A stretch of DNA of 14,489 bases from Oscillospiraceae bacterium (GCA_031282535.1 JAITDM010000204.1:1-14489), one strand, 5' to 3'. Shown: positions 1 to 6,216, counted from the stretch's first letter. A program made the numbers and translations. The notes: generated by a model not told the origin, from the letters alone.

Positions 1-873
1 ACCATCGCGCTGGACGATTTCGTCTACCGGCCGGAGCTCGAACCCCTGATCCAGTGGGCCGACATCGTCAAAATCGACTGGCTGAACGCGGACCCGGAGG
101 AGATCCGGGAGATCGTCCGTAAGCTGCGGCCGCGCTCCCCCAGGCTGCTGGCGGAGAAGGTGGAGACGCACGAGATCTTCCAGCAGGCCCTGGACATGGG
201 GTTCAGTTATTTTCAGGGCTATTTTTTCAGCAAGCCGGTCATTGTGTCCAATAAAAAAATTGACCCGTTGACGGTCAATTACATTCAGCTCATCCAGCAG
301 GTCAGCCGGACGGACGTCGATTTTGCGCACCTGGCCCGCATCATCCGCCGCGATGTGGTGCTCTCTTACCGCCTGCTGCGCCTTGTGAACTCCGCCTACT
401 TCGGCGCGCGTCACGAGGTCAAGAGCATCCGCCATGCGCTGGCGATTTTGGGGCTGCGTGAGATCAAAAAATGGATCTCCCTGCTCGCCATGATCGGCAT
501 CACGGCCGACAAGTCGGACGAGATCATCCGCACCTCGCTGATCCGCGGGCGTTTTCTCGAGATGTTCGGCGCGCACCACTGCCCCTCGCTCGACGCCGAG
601 CAGCTGTTTATGAGCGGCCTGTTTTCCCTGCTCGACGTGATCATGGAGATGCCGATGACGGATGTGCTGCCCCAGCTCTCCGGCGTGACCGAGATCGAAG
701 AGGTGCTCATCGAGGGCCGCGGGCCCATCGCCGACATTTTGGGGATCATCGCCGCCTATGAGCACGGCCAGTGGGAAGATGCCGTGGAGCGCTGCCGCCG
801 CTTCGAGGTCACGGAGGAACAGCTGCTGCGGCTGTATCTGGACGCCGTCTCGTGGAGCAATGCTTTTTTGTGA
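1..873 (+). CDS. EAL-HDOD domain signalling protein (YuxH-like), 3' part
   Basis: The frame is open from base 1 to the TGA at 871-873, so the gene begins upstream of the window. The first about 75 residues are the end of an EAL domain: an ALDDF segment, DIVKID, LLAEKVET and GFSYFQGYFFSKP follow the usual order of EAL motifs 3 to 5. The Gly-rich stretch normally following DDF is replaced by VYRPELEP, as is common in YuxH-type proteins whose EAL part is often degenerate. The rest is an HDOD domain (DPLTVNYIQLIQQV, RRDVVLSYRLLRLVNS, SIRHALAILGLREIKKW), an HD-like fold lacking obvious catalytic His-Asp pairs. The family is linked to cyclic-di-GMP or stress signalling, and its biochemical role is mostly unresolved. 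It converges with the LUD gene, the two stop codons being 28 bp apart. A GTG at 160 could be read as a start but lies inside the EAL domain. Confidence 0.9.
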   Translation, partial: TIALDDFVYRPELEPLIQWADIVKIDWLNADPEEIREIVRKLRPRSPRLLAEKVETHEIFQQALDMGFSYFQGYFFSKPVIVSNKKIDPLTVNYIQLIQQVSRTDVDFAHLARIIRRDVVLSYRLLRLVNSAYFGARHEVKSIRHALAILGLREIKKWISLLAMIGITADKSDEIIRTSLIRGRFLEMFGAHHCPSLDAEQLFMSGLFSLLDVIMEMPMTDVLPQLSGVTEIEEVLIEGRGPIADILGIIAAYEHGQWEDAVERCRRFEVTEEQLLRLYLDAVSWSNAFL

Positions 874-901
874 GGTGCGGGCGCCGCGCCGCCGGCAGCC
901 G

Positions 902-1570
902 TCAATAGCCCAGAGGTTCGCCCACGAGGATGACTTTGATCCGCTGGGCGGGGCGGCACATGCGGGTTGTGATGAGGAACGAGCAGATGCAGGCGCTGGA
1001 TTTGCAGTCGGCGCAGGTGCCGGTGTGCTGGCAGGGGGTTTTCACGGCCTCCGGGCCGGCGCCGGCGAGGACGCGCTGGGCGTTCAGCGGGGCGGCGTAT
1101 GTCCGGGCGCGGATCTCCGCCTCCGGGCGCGTTTTGCACAGCTTGTTCATGCCCGCCACTGCGACGACGCTTTGCGGGCCGAAGGTGAAGGCCGCCACCC
1201 GGTTGCCGACGCCGTCTATGTTGACGAGTTGGCCGTCCTCGCTCAGGGCGTTCACGCTGGTCAGGTAGACGTCGCACAGAAGCGCCTGCCGCATCAGGTC
1301 GAGGCGTTCCCCGGGGGTTTGGGCGGTGTCCCTGTCGAGGGGCCGGAAGGGTCCGCGGCGGACAAGGTCCAGAAGGCCGATTTCCTGGAGGGTCACAGAC
1401 CCGCCCCACGAGACCGACGCGCCCTCGGGGATCAAGCCGAGCGCCAGGGCGGCGGCTTCCGCGCCGGTGCGGCAGTAGTACGCCTCAAAATGGCGGCTCT
1501 GCAGGGCGCCGACGACCCGCGGCGCCAGCAGGTCGCACCGTTTGGAAAAACTTTCGTCGTACCGGTGCAT
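902..1570 (-). CDS. LUD-domain protein (DUF162, LutC/YkgG-related)
   Basis: A 222-residue protein starting at ATG 1570, chosen because a purine-rich site (GAGAGGGGG) lies about 8 bases upstream; a TTG at 1618 is in frame but has no such support. The core carries the LUD signature: a conserved VSWGGSVTLQEIGLLDLV segment, LCDVYLTSVNALSEDGQLVNIDG and a Gly-rich strand near VVAVAGMNKLCKT. The C-terminus has a cysteine cluster (CQHTGTCADCKSSACICS, with another Cys before the end), a feature of clostridial LUD proteins and consistent with binding an Fe-S cluster or metal. Relatives LutB and LutC take part in lactate oxidation, but no lutA or lutB lies nearby, so the substrate is unknown. It is a single-gene unit, convergent with the EAL-HDOD gene. 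Confidence 0.85.
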   Translation of the reverse strand: MHRYDESFSKRCDLLAPRVVGALQSRHFEAYYCRTGAEAAALALGLIPEGASVSWGGSVTLQEIGLLDLVRRGPFRPLDRDTAQTPGERLDLMRQALLCDVYLTSVNALSEDGQLVNIDGVGNRVAAFTFGPQSVVAVAGMNKLCKTRPEAEIRARTYAAPLNAQRVLAGAGPEAVKTPCQHTGTCADCKSSACICSFLITTRMCRPAQRIKVILVGEPLGY

Positions 1571-1662
1571 ACACCGGCCCCCTCTCTTTCTCACGTGGAT
1601 CTTTTCTGGATCTCTCAAAATGTCCGCCGGGTGCGGCGCCCTTGGCAGGCGTCCAAATGAAG

Positions 1663-1730
1663 AACAGTGAACAACACAAATATGCGGCGCCGCGGCTCCT
1701 CATAGATGCTGTTCACTGCTCATGGTTCAC
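1663..1730. repeat. Imperfect inverted repeat with heptamer-like arms
   Basis: A CAGTGAACA arm at 1665-1673 is the exact reverse complement of TGTTCACTG at 1710-1718, and a further GGTTCAC at 1724-1730 extends the right side. The centre contains a GCGGCGCCGC palindrome at about 1684-1693. It lies between the start of the LUD gene and the tRNA gene. It may be a small non-autonomous repeat or a hairpin in the LUD leader. The arms resemble GTGAACA-type heptamer arrays but are too short to be sure. Confidence 0.5.
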
Positions 1731-1750
1731 GGCGGCGTCAGCCGCATGGT

Positions 1751-1826
1751 TGGCACGCCCGGAGGGACTCGAACCCCCAGCCCTCAGAACCGGAATCTGA
1801 TGCTCTATCCATTGAGCCACGGGCGC
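1751..1826 (-). tRNA. tRNA-Arg (anticodon CCG)
   Basis: The minus strand folds as a complete 76-base tRNA. The acceptor stem GCGCCCG pairs with CGGGCGU, with G-U closing. The D-arm is GGCUCAAUGGAUAGAGC, the anticodon stem UCAGA/UCUGA holds the loop UUCCGGU (anticodon CCG at positions 34-36), and the T-arm contains GGUUCGAGUCC. The discriminator is G, and CCA is encoded at 1751-1753. It reads CGG arginine codons. Antisense translation of this locus gives the familiar spurious peptide beginning RRDSNPQPS. Confidence 0.96.
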
Positions 1827-1849
1827 ATAACAAAACACCGCTGCTCTCT

Positions 1850-1878
1850 ATCATATCACGCTGCCCGAGCGATGTAAA
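1850..1878 (-). promoter_or_regulatory. Sigma-A promoter of the tRNA-Arg gene
   Basis: On the minus strand a TTTACA -35 box (1873-1878) is followed by exactly 17 bases and a TATGAT -10 box (1850-1855), each 5/6 to consensus. The predicted start lies about 17 bases before the mature 5' end of the tRNA, so the tRNA probably has its own transcript and does not depend on read-through from the lipoprotein gene. Confidence 0.75.
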
Positions 1879-1931
1879 GAGGGATGGAGAAAAACATTGG
1901 CCCCAAGGGGCAAATTGGCACGCCGGGCCGC

Positions 1932-2708
1932 TTACAGGCTCTCGAAGGTGAGATCCACGACGGCGTCCCGGATCAGGGACAGGGACAGGGCGACGGATTC
2001 GGTGCGGTAGGTCAGGTGGACGATGAGGGGCGTCTCTTTGACGGTGTTCGGCATTCCGTAGGCCGCTTCGATGTCCGCCCGGGAGGCGCCGAGAGAGATC
2101 CCGCCCGGCAGGGTGAGGACAGTGCCGTTCTCGGCATAGCCCACGTTGTGGTTCAGACGCGTTACGGCGCAGGCCCGGGCCTCCTGTGTCTCTTCGGACA
2201 GATTGCGTATGCCCAGCATCAGAGTCCCCACGCCGCCGGCCGGTATCCAGAGTTCCTCGCCAGCCGACAGCTCCGTGTCGAGACTGTCCGATGCAAAATG
2301 CCAACCATTTTTTTCCAGCAAAGCTGGCGACGACAGCGGGAAGCGGTACGAGACGCCGTTGATGGTCAGCGGTTGGGTGTCCCAGGCGTCGGTGAGCGGA
2401 TCGGGTGTGGAGGGATCGTCCTCCGGTGTCGGTACCGGTGTGGGCGTCGGCGTCGGTGTGGAAGCCGGCCGGGTGGGCGTCGCGTCGCTGGAAGGCGTGG
2501 GCGCCGGTGTGGGAGAGGGCGTCGGCGGGTCGGGCGTGGGAGAGGGCGTTACAGTGGACGTGGGTGTCGCTGTGGGCGTCGGCGCGGGTGTGTGGGACGG
2601 TGCGGCGGACGGCGCGGGGTCCGGGGTCGTCTCGGCGCCGCAGGCGGCCAGCGACAGGAGCAGCGCTCCGACGAGAAAAAGCGGCAAAGCGCCGCGCAGT
2701 GTTTTCAT
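1932..2708 (-). CDS. Putative lipoprotein with Thr-Pro-rich linker
   Basis: A 258-residue protein with a clear lipoprotein signal: KTLR, a hydrophobic stretch at about 6-20 and a lipobox LAAC with Cys23. The start is supported by AGGAGG 6 bases upstream of ATG 2708. Residues of about 28-105 form a low-complexity linker of Thr-Pro, Ser-Pro and Pro-Thr-Pro units, which would hold the C-terminal domain away from the membrane, perhaps through the cell wall. The C-terminal 150 residues (INGVSYRFPLS, AGEELWIPAGGVGTLMLGIRN, TLPGGISLGASRADIEAAYG, HLTYRTESVALSLSL) look like a small beta-rich extracytoplasmic domain. The ISLGASRADIEAAYG stretch resembles the 'Gly-x-Thr/Ser-x-x-x-Val/Ile-x-x-x-x-Gly' motif seen in SmpA/BamE-like folds, but I do not assign the family. 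Function unknown. It has its own promoter and is divergent from ruvX. Confidence 0.85.
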   Translation of the reverse strand: MKTLRGALPLFLVGALLLSLAACGAETTPDPAPSAAPSHTPAPTPTATPTSTVTPSPTPDPPTPSPTPAPTPSSDATPTRPASTPTPTPTPVPTPEDDPSTPDPLTDAWDTQPLTINGVSYRFPLSSPALLEKNGWHFASDSLDTELSAGEELWIPAGGVGTLMLGIRNLSEETQEARACAVTRLNHNVGYAENGTVLTLPGGISLGASRADIEAAYGMPNTVKETPLIVHLTYRTESVALSLSLIRDAVVDLTFESL

Positions 2709-2746
2709 ATGTGCCTCCTGCTTCCTATGTGTTTCCTGCTTCGGGC

Positions 2747-2761
2747 GGCCCCAACGGGGCC
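2747..2761 (-). promoter_or_regulatory. Hairpin in the 5' leader of the lipoprotein gene
   Basis: A GGCCCC-AAC-GGGGCC hairpin lies between the predicted promoter and the start codon of the lipoprotein gene. It sits about 40 bases before the start, too far to cover the Shine-Dalgarno site. Its role, if any, is unknown. Confidence 0.4.
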
Positions 2762-2785
2762 AAGCCGGGGCTGAGCCCTTTATTA

Positions 2786-2814
2786 AGTATGTCGTAAATC
2801 GGACGGTTTGTCTA
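2786..2814 (-). promoter_or_regulatory. Putative sigma-A promoter of the lipoprotein gene
   Basis: On the minus strand, TAGACA (2809-2814, 5/6 to consensus) is separated by 17 bases from CATACT (2786-2791, 4/6). The predicted transcript has a leader of about 70 bases containing a hairpin. I found no equally good promoter for ruvX on the plus strand in this divergent spacer. Confidence 0.5.
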
Positions 2815-2865
2815 GAGTCTCAGCAGAACCATTTTGTATATAGGAGATTTTGAGGAGGAGTCGTC

Positions 2866-3309
2866 ATGCGCGTCATGGCCGTCGACTATGGGGATGTGCG
2901 GACGGGACTGGCCGTCTCGGACGCCACGGGCAGTCTGGTGGGCGAGGCCTTTGTGGTCAAAGAAACCTCGGCCGGCAAACTGGCGGACATCATCGCCGCG
3001 GAGGCGGCCGCGCGGCGCGCGGCGTGTTTGGTCGTCGGGCTGCCCAAGAACATGGACGGCACGCGGGGCGAACGCGCCCAAAAGAGCGAACGGCTGGCGG
3101 AGGCGCTGCGCGCCAAGACGGCGCTCCCCGTCTTTTTGTGGGACGAACGGCGTACGACGGCCGAGGCGCAGCGCATCCTGCACGGGGTGGGCCGGTCCGG
3201 GCGCCGCGGACGCGAAAAGATCGACGCCGTGGCCGCGGCCCTGATCCTGGAGGGCTTTTTGCTGAGCCGCCGGACCGCTCCGCCGCCGGAGGAAGGCGCG
3301 CCGCCATAA
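2866..3309 (+). CDS. ruvX: Putative pre-16S rRNA nuclease / Holliday junction resolvase-like YqgF
   Basis: A 147-residue RNase H-fold protein of the YqgF/RuvX family, of usual length. The N-terminal MAVDYGDVRTGLAVSD holds the first acidic residue (Asp7). VVGLPKNMDGT follows at about 56-66, then DERRTTAEA with the second acidic site, and near the end KIDAVAAALILEGFL supplies the last conserved Asp. In Escherichia coli the protein is needed for processing the 5' end of 16S rRNA; the Holliday-junction role is inferred from fold. The start at 2866 is set by GGAGGAG about 6 bases upstream; a second ATG two codons later is less well placed. The C-terminal tail is Pro-Glu rich. Monocistronic or last in its unit, ending at a hairpin. 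Confidence 0.93.
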   Translation: MRVMAVDYGDVRTGLAVSDATGSLVGEAFVVKETSAGKLADIIAAEAAARRAACLVVGLPKNMDGTRGERAQKSERLAEALRAKTALPVFLWDERRTTAEAQRILHGVGRSGRRGREKIDAVAAALILEGFLLSRRTAPPPEEGAPP

Positions 3310-3325
3310 AACTCTCGAAACAGCA

Positions 3326-3352
3326 AAAGGAACAGGGGTAACCTGTTCCTTT
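3326..3352. terminator. Bidirectional hairpin between ruvX and tadA
   Basis: A perfect 11-bp stem AAAGGAACAGG / CCTGTTCCTTT with a 5-base loop begins 16 bases after the ruvX stop. The T-run is short (CCTTT on plus, CCTTTT on minus), so it is a weak intrinsic terminator at best, and could serve either of the convergent genes. Confidence 0.6.
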
Positions 3353-3375
3353 GCTTCATAATAGGAGGGGAAAAG

Positions 3376-3441
3376 ATGAAAAAACAAAACAAAGTAAAAA
3401 ACACAAAAACCATTCGGTGTGCTTTCAGTATAGCCCGATAG
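3376..3441 (+). CDS. Possible 21-residue Lys-rich small protein
   Basis: An ATG at 3376 lies 5 bases after a near-perfect Shine-Dalgarno site (AGGAGGGG at 3363-3370) and opens a short frame ended by TAG at 3439-3441. The peptide begins MKKQNKVKNTKT and ends CAFSIAR, so it is strongly basic, with no membrane segment. Codon use is A-rich, unlike neighbouring genes. I recognise no family. It could be a small protein, a leader peptide or chance. The ribosome site is the only positive evidence. Confidence 0.35.
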   Translation: MKKQNKVKNTKTIRCAFSIAR

Positions 3442-3511
3442 TATTAAAAAAAATAGAGACAAATATTAAAAGAATATTAAATCTTATGATTAAATTTTGT
3501 ACAAACGCCGA

Positions 3512-3973
3512 CTACTCCGGCGGGCGGCGTTTGCGCCGGAAGAAATCGGACAGCAATGCGCCCGCCTCGTCTGCCAGCAGGCCCTCGAAGACGGCGGGTC
3601 TGTGGTTAAAGCCGAGGTCAAAGAGGGCGACCCGGCTGCGGACGGCGCCGGCCTTGGGGTCGCGCGCGCCGAAGAAGACGCGCGCGAGCCGGGCGTTGAT
3701 GATGGCGCCGGCGCACATGGGGCAGGGTTCCAATGTCACATACAGGTCGCAGCCGGGCAGCCGCCAGCCGCCCAAGGTCCGGCAGGCCTCGTCGATGGCG
3801 ATGAGCTCCGCGTGCGCGAGCGCGTGCCGGGCGCTTTCCCGGCGGTTGCGCCCGCGGCCCACGACGGCGCCGTCCCGCACGACGACGCACCCGACCGGAA
3901 CCTCATCCGCTCTGGCGGCCTCCCGCGCCAACGCCAGCGCCAGCCCCATATACAATTCCGCCTCGCCGTCCAC
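3512..3973 (-). CDS. tadA: tRNA-specific adenosine deaminase
   Basis: TadA converts the wobble adenosine-34 of tRNA-Arg(ACG) to inosine. The zinc site is visible: HAELIAIDEA supplies His and the catalytic Glu, and PCPMCAGAI the two Cys ligands. DEVPVGCVVVRDG precedes them, and the tail has FFGARDPKAGAVRS followed by the usual FNHRPAVFEGLLADEAGALLSDFFRRKR ending. I choose GTG 3973 as start: VDGEAELYMGLALALAREA aligns with the normal N-terminus, and GGGGGTG lies just upstream. The frame is open to 4090, but that extension is translated heptamer repeat and is not expected in the protein. ATG 3949 is an alternative that would cut off helix 1. A repeat-derived promoter lies upstream. Confidence 0.93.
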   Translation of the reverse strand: MDGEAELYMGLALALAREAARADEVPVGCVVVRDGAVVGRGRNRRESARHALAHAELIAIDEACRTLGGWRLPGCDLYVTLEPCPMCAGAIINARLARVFFGARDPKAGAVRSRVALFDLGFNHRPAVFEGLLADEAGALLSDFFRRKRRPPE

Positions 3974-3986
3974 AAGACACCCCCGG

Positions 3987-4022
3987 ATATTTGATAGTTG
4001 ATAATTGATAATTGATAGTTGA
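3987..4022. repeat. Tandem heptamer array, TTGATAR x5
   Basis: Five adjacent 7-bp units (TTGATAG, TTGATAA, TTGATAA, TTGATAG, TTGATAG) lie just upstream of the tadA start. Similar units in inverted orientation occur at 4075-4100, so the pair brackets about 50 bp of unique DNA. Short AT-rich heptamer arrays of this kind are known as dispersed repeats in several bacterial groups. Confidence 0.8.
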
Positions 4023-4068
4023 TAGTGGGTTGCGGTTCGTTTTGAAGTGCATGGGATCATTGATGACA

Positions 4069-4097
4069 ATTGTACATTGTCAATTGTCAATTGTCAA
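4069..4097 (-). promoter_or_regulatory. Near-consensus sigma-A promoter built by heptamer repeats, reading towards tadA
   Basis: On the minus strand the outermost repeat supplies a perfect TTGACA (4092-4097). After exactly 17 bases comes TACAAT (4069-4074), 5/6 to consensus. It points towards tadA with a predicted leader of about 90 bases. Because each heptamer carries TTGACA, two more copies lie at shorter spacings. Confidence 0.6.
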
Positions 4098-4100
4098 TTG
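4075..4100. repeat. Tandem heptamer array, ATTGTCA x3
   Basis: Three ATTGTCA units in a row (TTGACAA on the minus strand), preceded by the palindromic ACAATTGT. It is the inverted counterpart of the TTGATAR array at 3987-4022, differing mainly by C for T at one position of the unit. Confidence 0.8.
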
Positions 4101-4107
4101 TTCGTCA

Positions 4108-4174
4108 GCGCGACAAGGCCCTCTCCCGTGTTGGGGAAGAGGCTTTGTTTGGGTGCGGAAGTCAGTGGCATAAA
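4108..4174. repeat. Hairpin-containing direct repeat, copy 1
   Basis: First of two copies of a 67-bp unit. It starts GCGCGACAA, contains CCCTCTCCCGTGTTGGGGAAGAGG, which can fold as a hairpin, and ends GGTGCGGAAGTCAGTGG. Here the right arm of the hairpin is shortened (AAGAGGC), leaving a weaker stem than copy 2. Confidence 0.8.
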
Positions 4175-4190
4175 TCAATTGTCGCGCTAC

Positions 4191-4258
4191 GCGCGACAAA
4201 GCCCTCTCCCGTGTTGGGGAAGAGGGCCTTGCCTGGGTGCGGAAGTCAGTGGAGTAAA
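4191..4258. repeat. Hairpin-containing direct repeat, copy 2
   Basis: Second copy, offset by 83 bp from the first. The stem is complete: GCCCTCT pairs with AGAGGGC, and CCC with GGG across a two-base bulge. On the minus strand the hairpin is followed by TTTGTC, so it could act as a weak terminator or mRNA 3' end for the protease gene located upstream on that strand. Confidence 0.8.
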
Positions 4259-4345
4259 GTAGAAGGAGGGAAAATCGAATGAGGAGGGAAAAAGAGAGAA
4301 AGTAAGTGAAAGGAGTGAAAGGAAGGAAAAGAAAGAAATCAAATT
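4253..4345. other. Polypurine tract downstream of the protease gene
   Basis: About 90 bases are almost entirely A and G on the plus strand, with quasi-repeats of GGAGGGAAAA, GTGAAAGGA and AAAGAAAG. The transcript of the minus-strand protease gene would have a long C/U-rich, G-poor 3' end here, the type of sequence Rho factor binds. That role is inference. No gene is credible here. Together with the repeats, this fills the 405-bp spacer between tadA and the protease. Confidence 0.6.
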
Positions 4346-4378
4346 GAATCAAGTGGAAGGTTGCTCTTCGGCGGACGC

Positions 4379-6082
4379 TCAGAAGCCCTCTGATTCCTCA
4401 GGCCAGAAGAAACCGCTCGGAAGCTGGGGCTGCGTCTCCGTCACGATGTTGGGAATGTCCGTCTGCTCGTCGAGGACGACGTTTAGCGTCAGCGTCTCGC
4501 CGCTGCGGGAGATCTTGACCTTGACGGCGGCGCCGGCCTTGTACTTGTTCTTCTGCGCCTTGAGCTCGTCGGGGGTGCTCACCGCAACGCCGCCAAATTC
4601 CAGTATCTGATCGCCGGCGCGCAGCCCGGCTTTGTCGGCGCAGGAACCGGCCTCCACAGACATGATATACAGGCCCGGATTCACCCGGTAGGACTGCGCC
4701 TTCGAGCCGTCGAGCTGCTGTACGCTGACGCCAAGTTGGGGACGGCCCGTGACGCGGCCGTTCTTGAAGAGATCGTCGAGGATGGGCCGGGCGTCGGCCG
4801 CCGGAATGGCGAAACCGAGACCCTCCACGCCGCTGCCGGTGCTCTTGGCGGTGATGATGCCCACCACCTGGCCGTATTCATTGATCAGCGGCCCGCCGGA
4901 ATTGCCGGGGCTGATGGCGGCGTCGGTCTGCAGCATGTTCCGCGGGGTGCCGTCGATGTTGATGGCCCGGTCCAGCGCGCTGATGATGCCGCTCGTCATC
5001 GTGTTGGCCAGTTCGCCCAGCGGATTCCCGATGGCGATAGCCGGGTCGCCCACCTTCAGCGCCTTGGAATCGCCCCAGACGAGAGGCGTGAGACCGGTGG
5101 CGTCAATCTTCAGGACGGCCAGATCCGTCTCGGAATCGCGCCCCACGACGGTGGCCTTGTAACTCTTGCCACTCGACAGCGTCACACTGACGGAACTGGC
5201 GTTTTCAATCACGTGATTGTTTGTGACGATGCGGCCGTCCGCGGAGACGATGAATCCCGAGCCGGCCGCCGGTTGGGTCACCGCCTGCCCGAACACATTG
5301 CGCACGGTGGTTTCGGTGGCGATGGCGACGACGGAGGGATTGCACTTCTCGTAGATCTGCCGCGTGGTCAGCGAGGCGCCGGATGTGGCGACGGGCAGCA
5401 GCGCGCTGTCGCCGCTACTCTCCCCCGTGTCCACCGCGTTGTCCGCGGCGGCGGCCGGCGCCGTCCCCGCGTCGTCTACCAGCGCTTCGATCGGCTGCAG
5501 GCGGGGCAGCAGTGTCACGCCCAGCGTGCCGCCGACGGCGCCGCCGATCAGCGTGAAGATCAGGCACAGGGCCACGATCGGAAAGAGGCTGGTCTTTGGT
5601 TTGGCTTTGCCGTGTTTGGCCTTGCTGTCTTTGGACGCGCTGCCCTCGGCCGCGTGGGCGGCGGGCGGCGGATAGAAGGCGGGCGCCTGGGAAGCGGTCT
5701 CCGCCGGGCCCCAGACATCGTGCCCCGCGTAGGCGGGCGGCGCCTCGGCGCGCCAGCTCTCCGGAGCGGACCCGAAAAGATAGGGGGCATATTCATACGG
5801 ATACGGGTACGGGGGATAGGACGGCGCGGGGTAAGCGGTATAGGCGGGATAATACGGCCCCGCGGGGGCGTCGGCCGCCGGCGCGGACTGTGTGGGTGTG
5901 AAGACCGGCGCCGTCTCCGCCGGTGCGGTGTCGGCCGGCGCCTCCATCGGCGCGGACGCTGCCGGCGCCGCTTCCGCCGGCGCGGACGTTATGGGCTGGG
6001 GCTGTGCCGGCATAAAGGGCGCCGGCGTGACGTCCGGGCTCGCGCCCAGGAGGTCGGGATTCTTCTGTTCGTACACAGTCAT
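4379..6082 (-). CDS. Membrane-anchored HtrA/DegP-like serine protease (S1C) with PDZ domain
   Basis: A 567-residue trypsin-like quality-control protease. The catalytic triad is His290 (TNNHVIEN), Asp320 (SETDLAVLKI) and Ser395 (SPGNSGGPL); the intervals of 30 and 75 residues match E. coli DegP. A single PDZ domain follows (LYIMSVEAGSCADKAGLRAG, ILEFGGVAVS). One membrane helix at about 165-192 places the protease outside the cell. The preceding 164 residues are an unusual cytoplasmic extension rich in Pro, Ala and Tyr (PSYPPYPYPYEYAPY), followed by a Lys-rich stop-transfer segment. Start: of two adjacent ATGs, 6082 lies 5 bases from AAAGGAG and 6085 only 2, so I choose 6082. An upstream ATG at 6148 overlaps the -10 box and is excluded. 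Single-gene unit with its own promoter. Confidence 0.93.
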   Translation of the reverse strand: MTVYEQKNPDLLGASPDVTPAPFMPAQPQPITSAPAEAAPAASAPMEAPADTAPAETAPVFTPTQSAPAADAPAGPYYPAYTAYPAPSYPPYPYPYEYAPYLFGSAPESWRAEAPPAYAGHDVWGPAETASQAPAFYPPPAAHAAEGSASKDSKAKHGKAKPKTSLFPIVALCLIFTLIGGAVGGTLGVTLLPRLQPIEALVDDAGTAPAAAADNAVDTGESSGDSALLPVATSGASLTTRQIYEKCNPSVVAIATETTVRNVFGQAVTQPAAGSGFIVSADGRIVTNNHVIENASSVSVTLSSGKSYKATVVGRDSETDLAVLKIDATGLTPLVWGDSKALKVGDPAIAIGNPLGELANTMTSGIISALDRAINIDGTPRNMLQTDAAISPGNSGGPLINEYGQVVGIITAKSTGSGVEGLGFAIPAADARPILDDLFKNGRVTGRPQLGVSVQQLDGSKAQSYRVNPGLYIMSVEAGSCADKAGLRAGDQILEFGGVAVSTPDELKAQKNKYKAGAAVKVKISRSGETLTLNVVLDEQTDIPNIVTETQPQLPSGFFWPEESEGF

Positions 6083-6143
6083 CATCGCTCCTTTGCGTTC
6101 GTGTGATCCGCCATAAACATTAGCATTTCCGGTTGATGGCTCC

Positions 6144-6172
6144 ATCATACGGGAGAATTATGACGGTGTCAT
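6144..6172 (-). promoter_or_regulatory. Sigma-A promoter of the HtrA-like protease gene
   Basis: On the minus strand, ATGACA (6167-6172) is followed by 17 bases and TATGAT (6144-6149), each 5/6 to consensus. The -35 box lies within a perfect 10-bp palindrome TGTCATGACA, a possible repressor or activator site. Predicted leader about 55 bases. Confidence 0.7.
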
Positions 6173-6196
6173 GACAAAAAAAAGAAGTCTTTTTGA

Positions 6197-6216
6197 ACAG
6201 TTTTAGAAGAAACTGT
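6197..6216. promoter_or_regulatory. Inverted repeat in the divergent protease/GH31 spacer
   Basis: ACAGTTT and AAACTGT (7 bp each) flank a 6-base spacer, located between the two divergent promoters, 25 bp beyond the protease -35 box. The layout suits an operator, but the regulator is unknown. Confidence 0.4.

Larger units (their letters stand above)
3310..3511. other. AT-rich intergenic spacer between ruvX and tadA
   Basis: This 202-bp spacer holds the bidirectional hairpin and the possible 21-codon ORF, then about 70 bases (3440-3505) that are strongly AT-rich in an otherwise GC-rich region, with runs of A and a near-direct repeat AATATTAAAAG / AATATTAAATC. No RNA gene was recognised. Confidence 0.7.

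Noticed and set aside
1706..1951. ORF translating across the tRNA locus (peptide containing RRDSNPQPS)
   Set aside because: This is the well-known spurious antisense translation of a tRNA gene; the tRNA itself is complete.
3974..4090. Extended N-terminus of TadA (39 residues)
   Set aside because: It consists of translated heptamer repeats; the domain starts at GTG 3973, which has a ribosome site.
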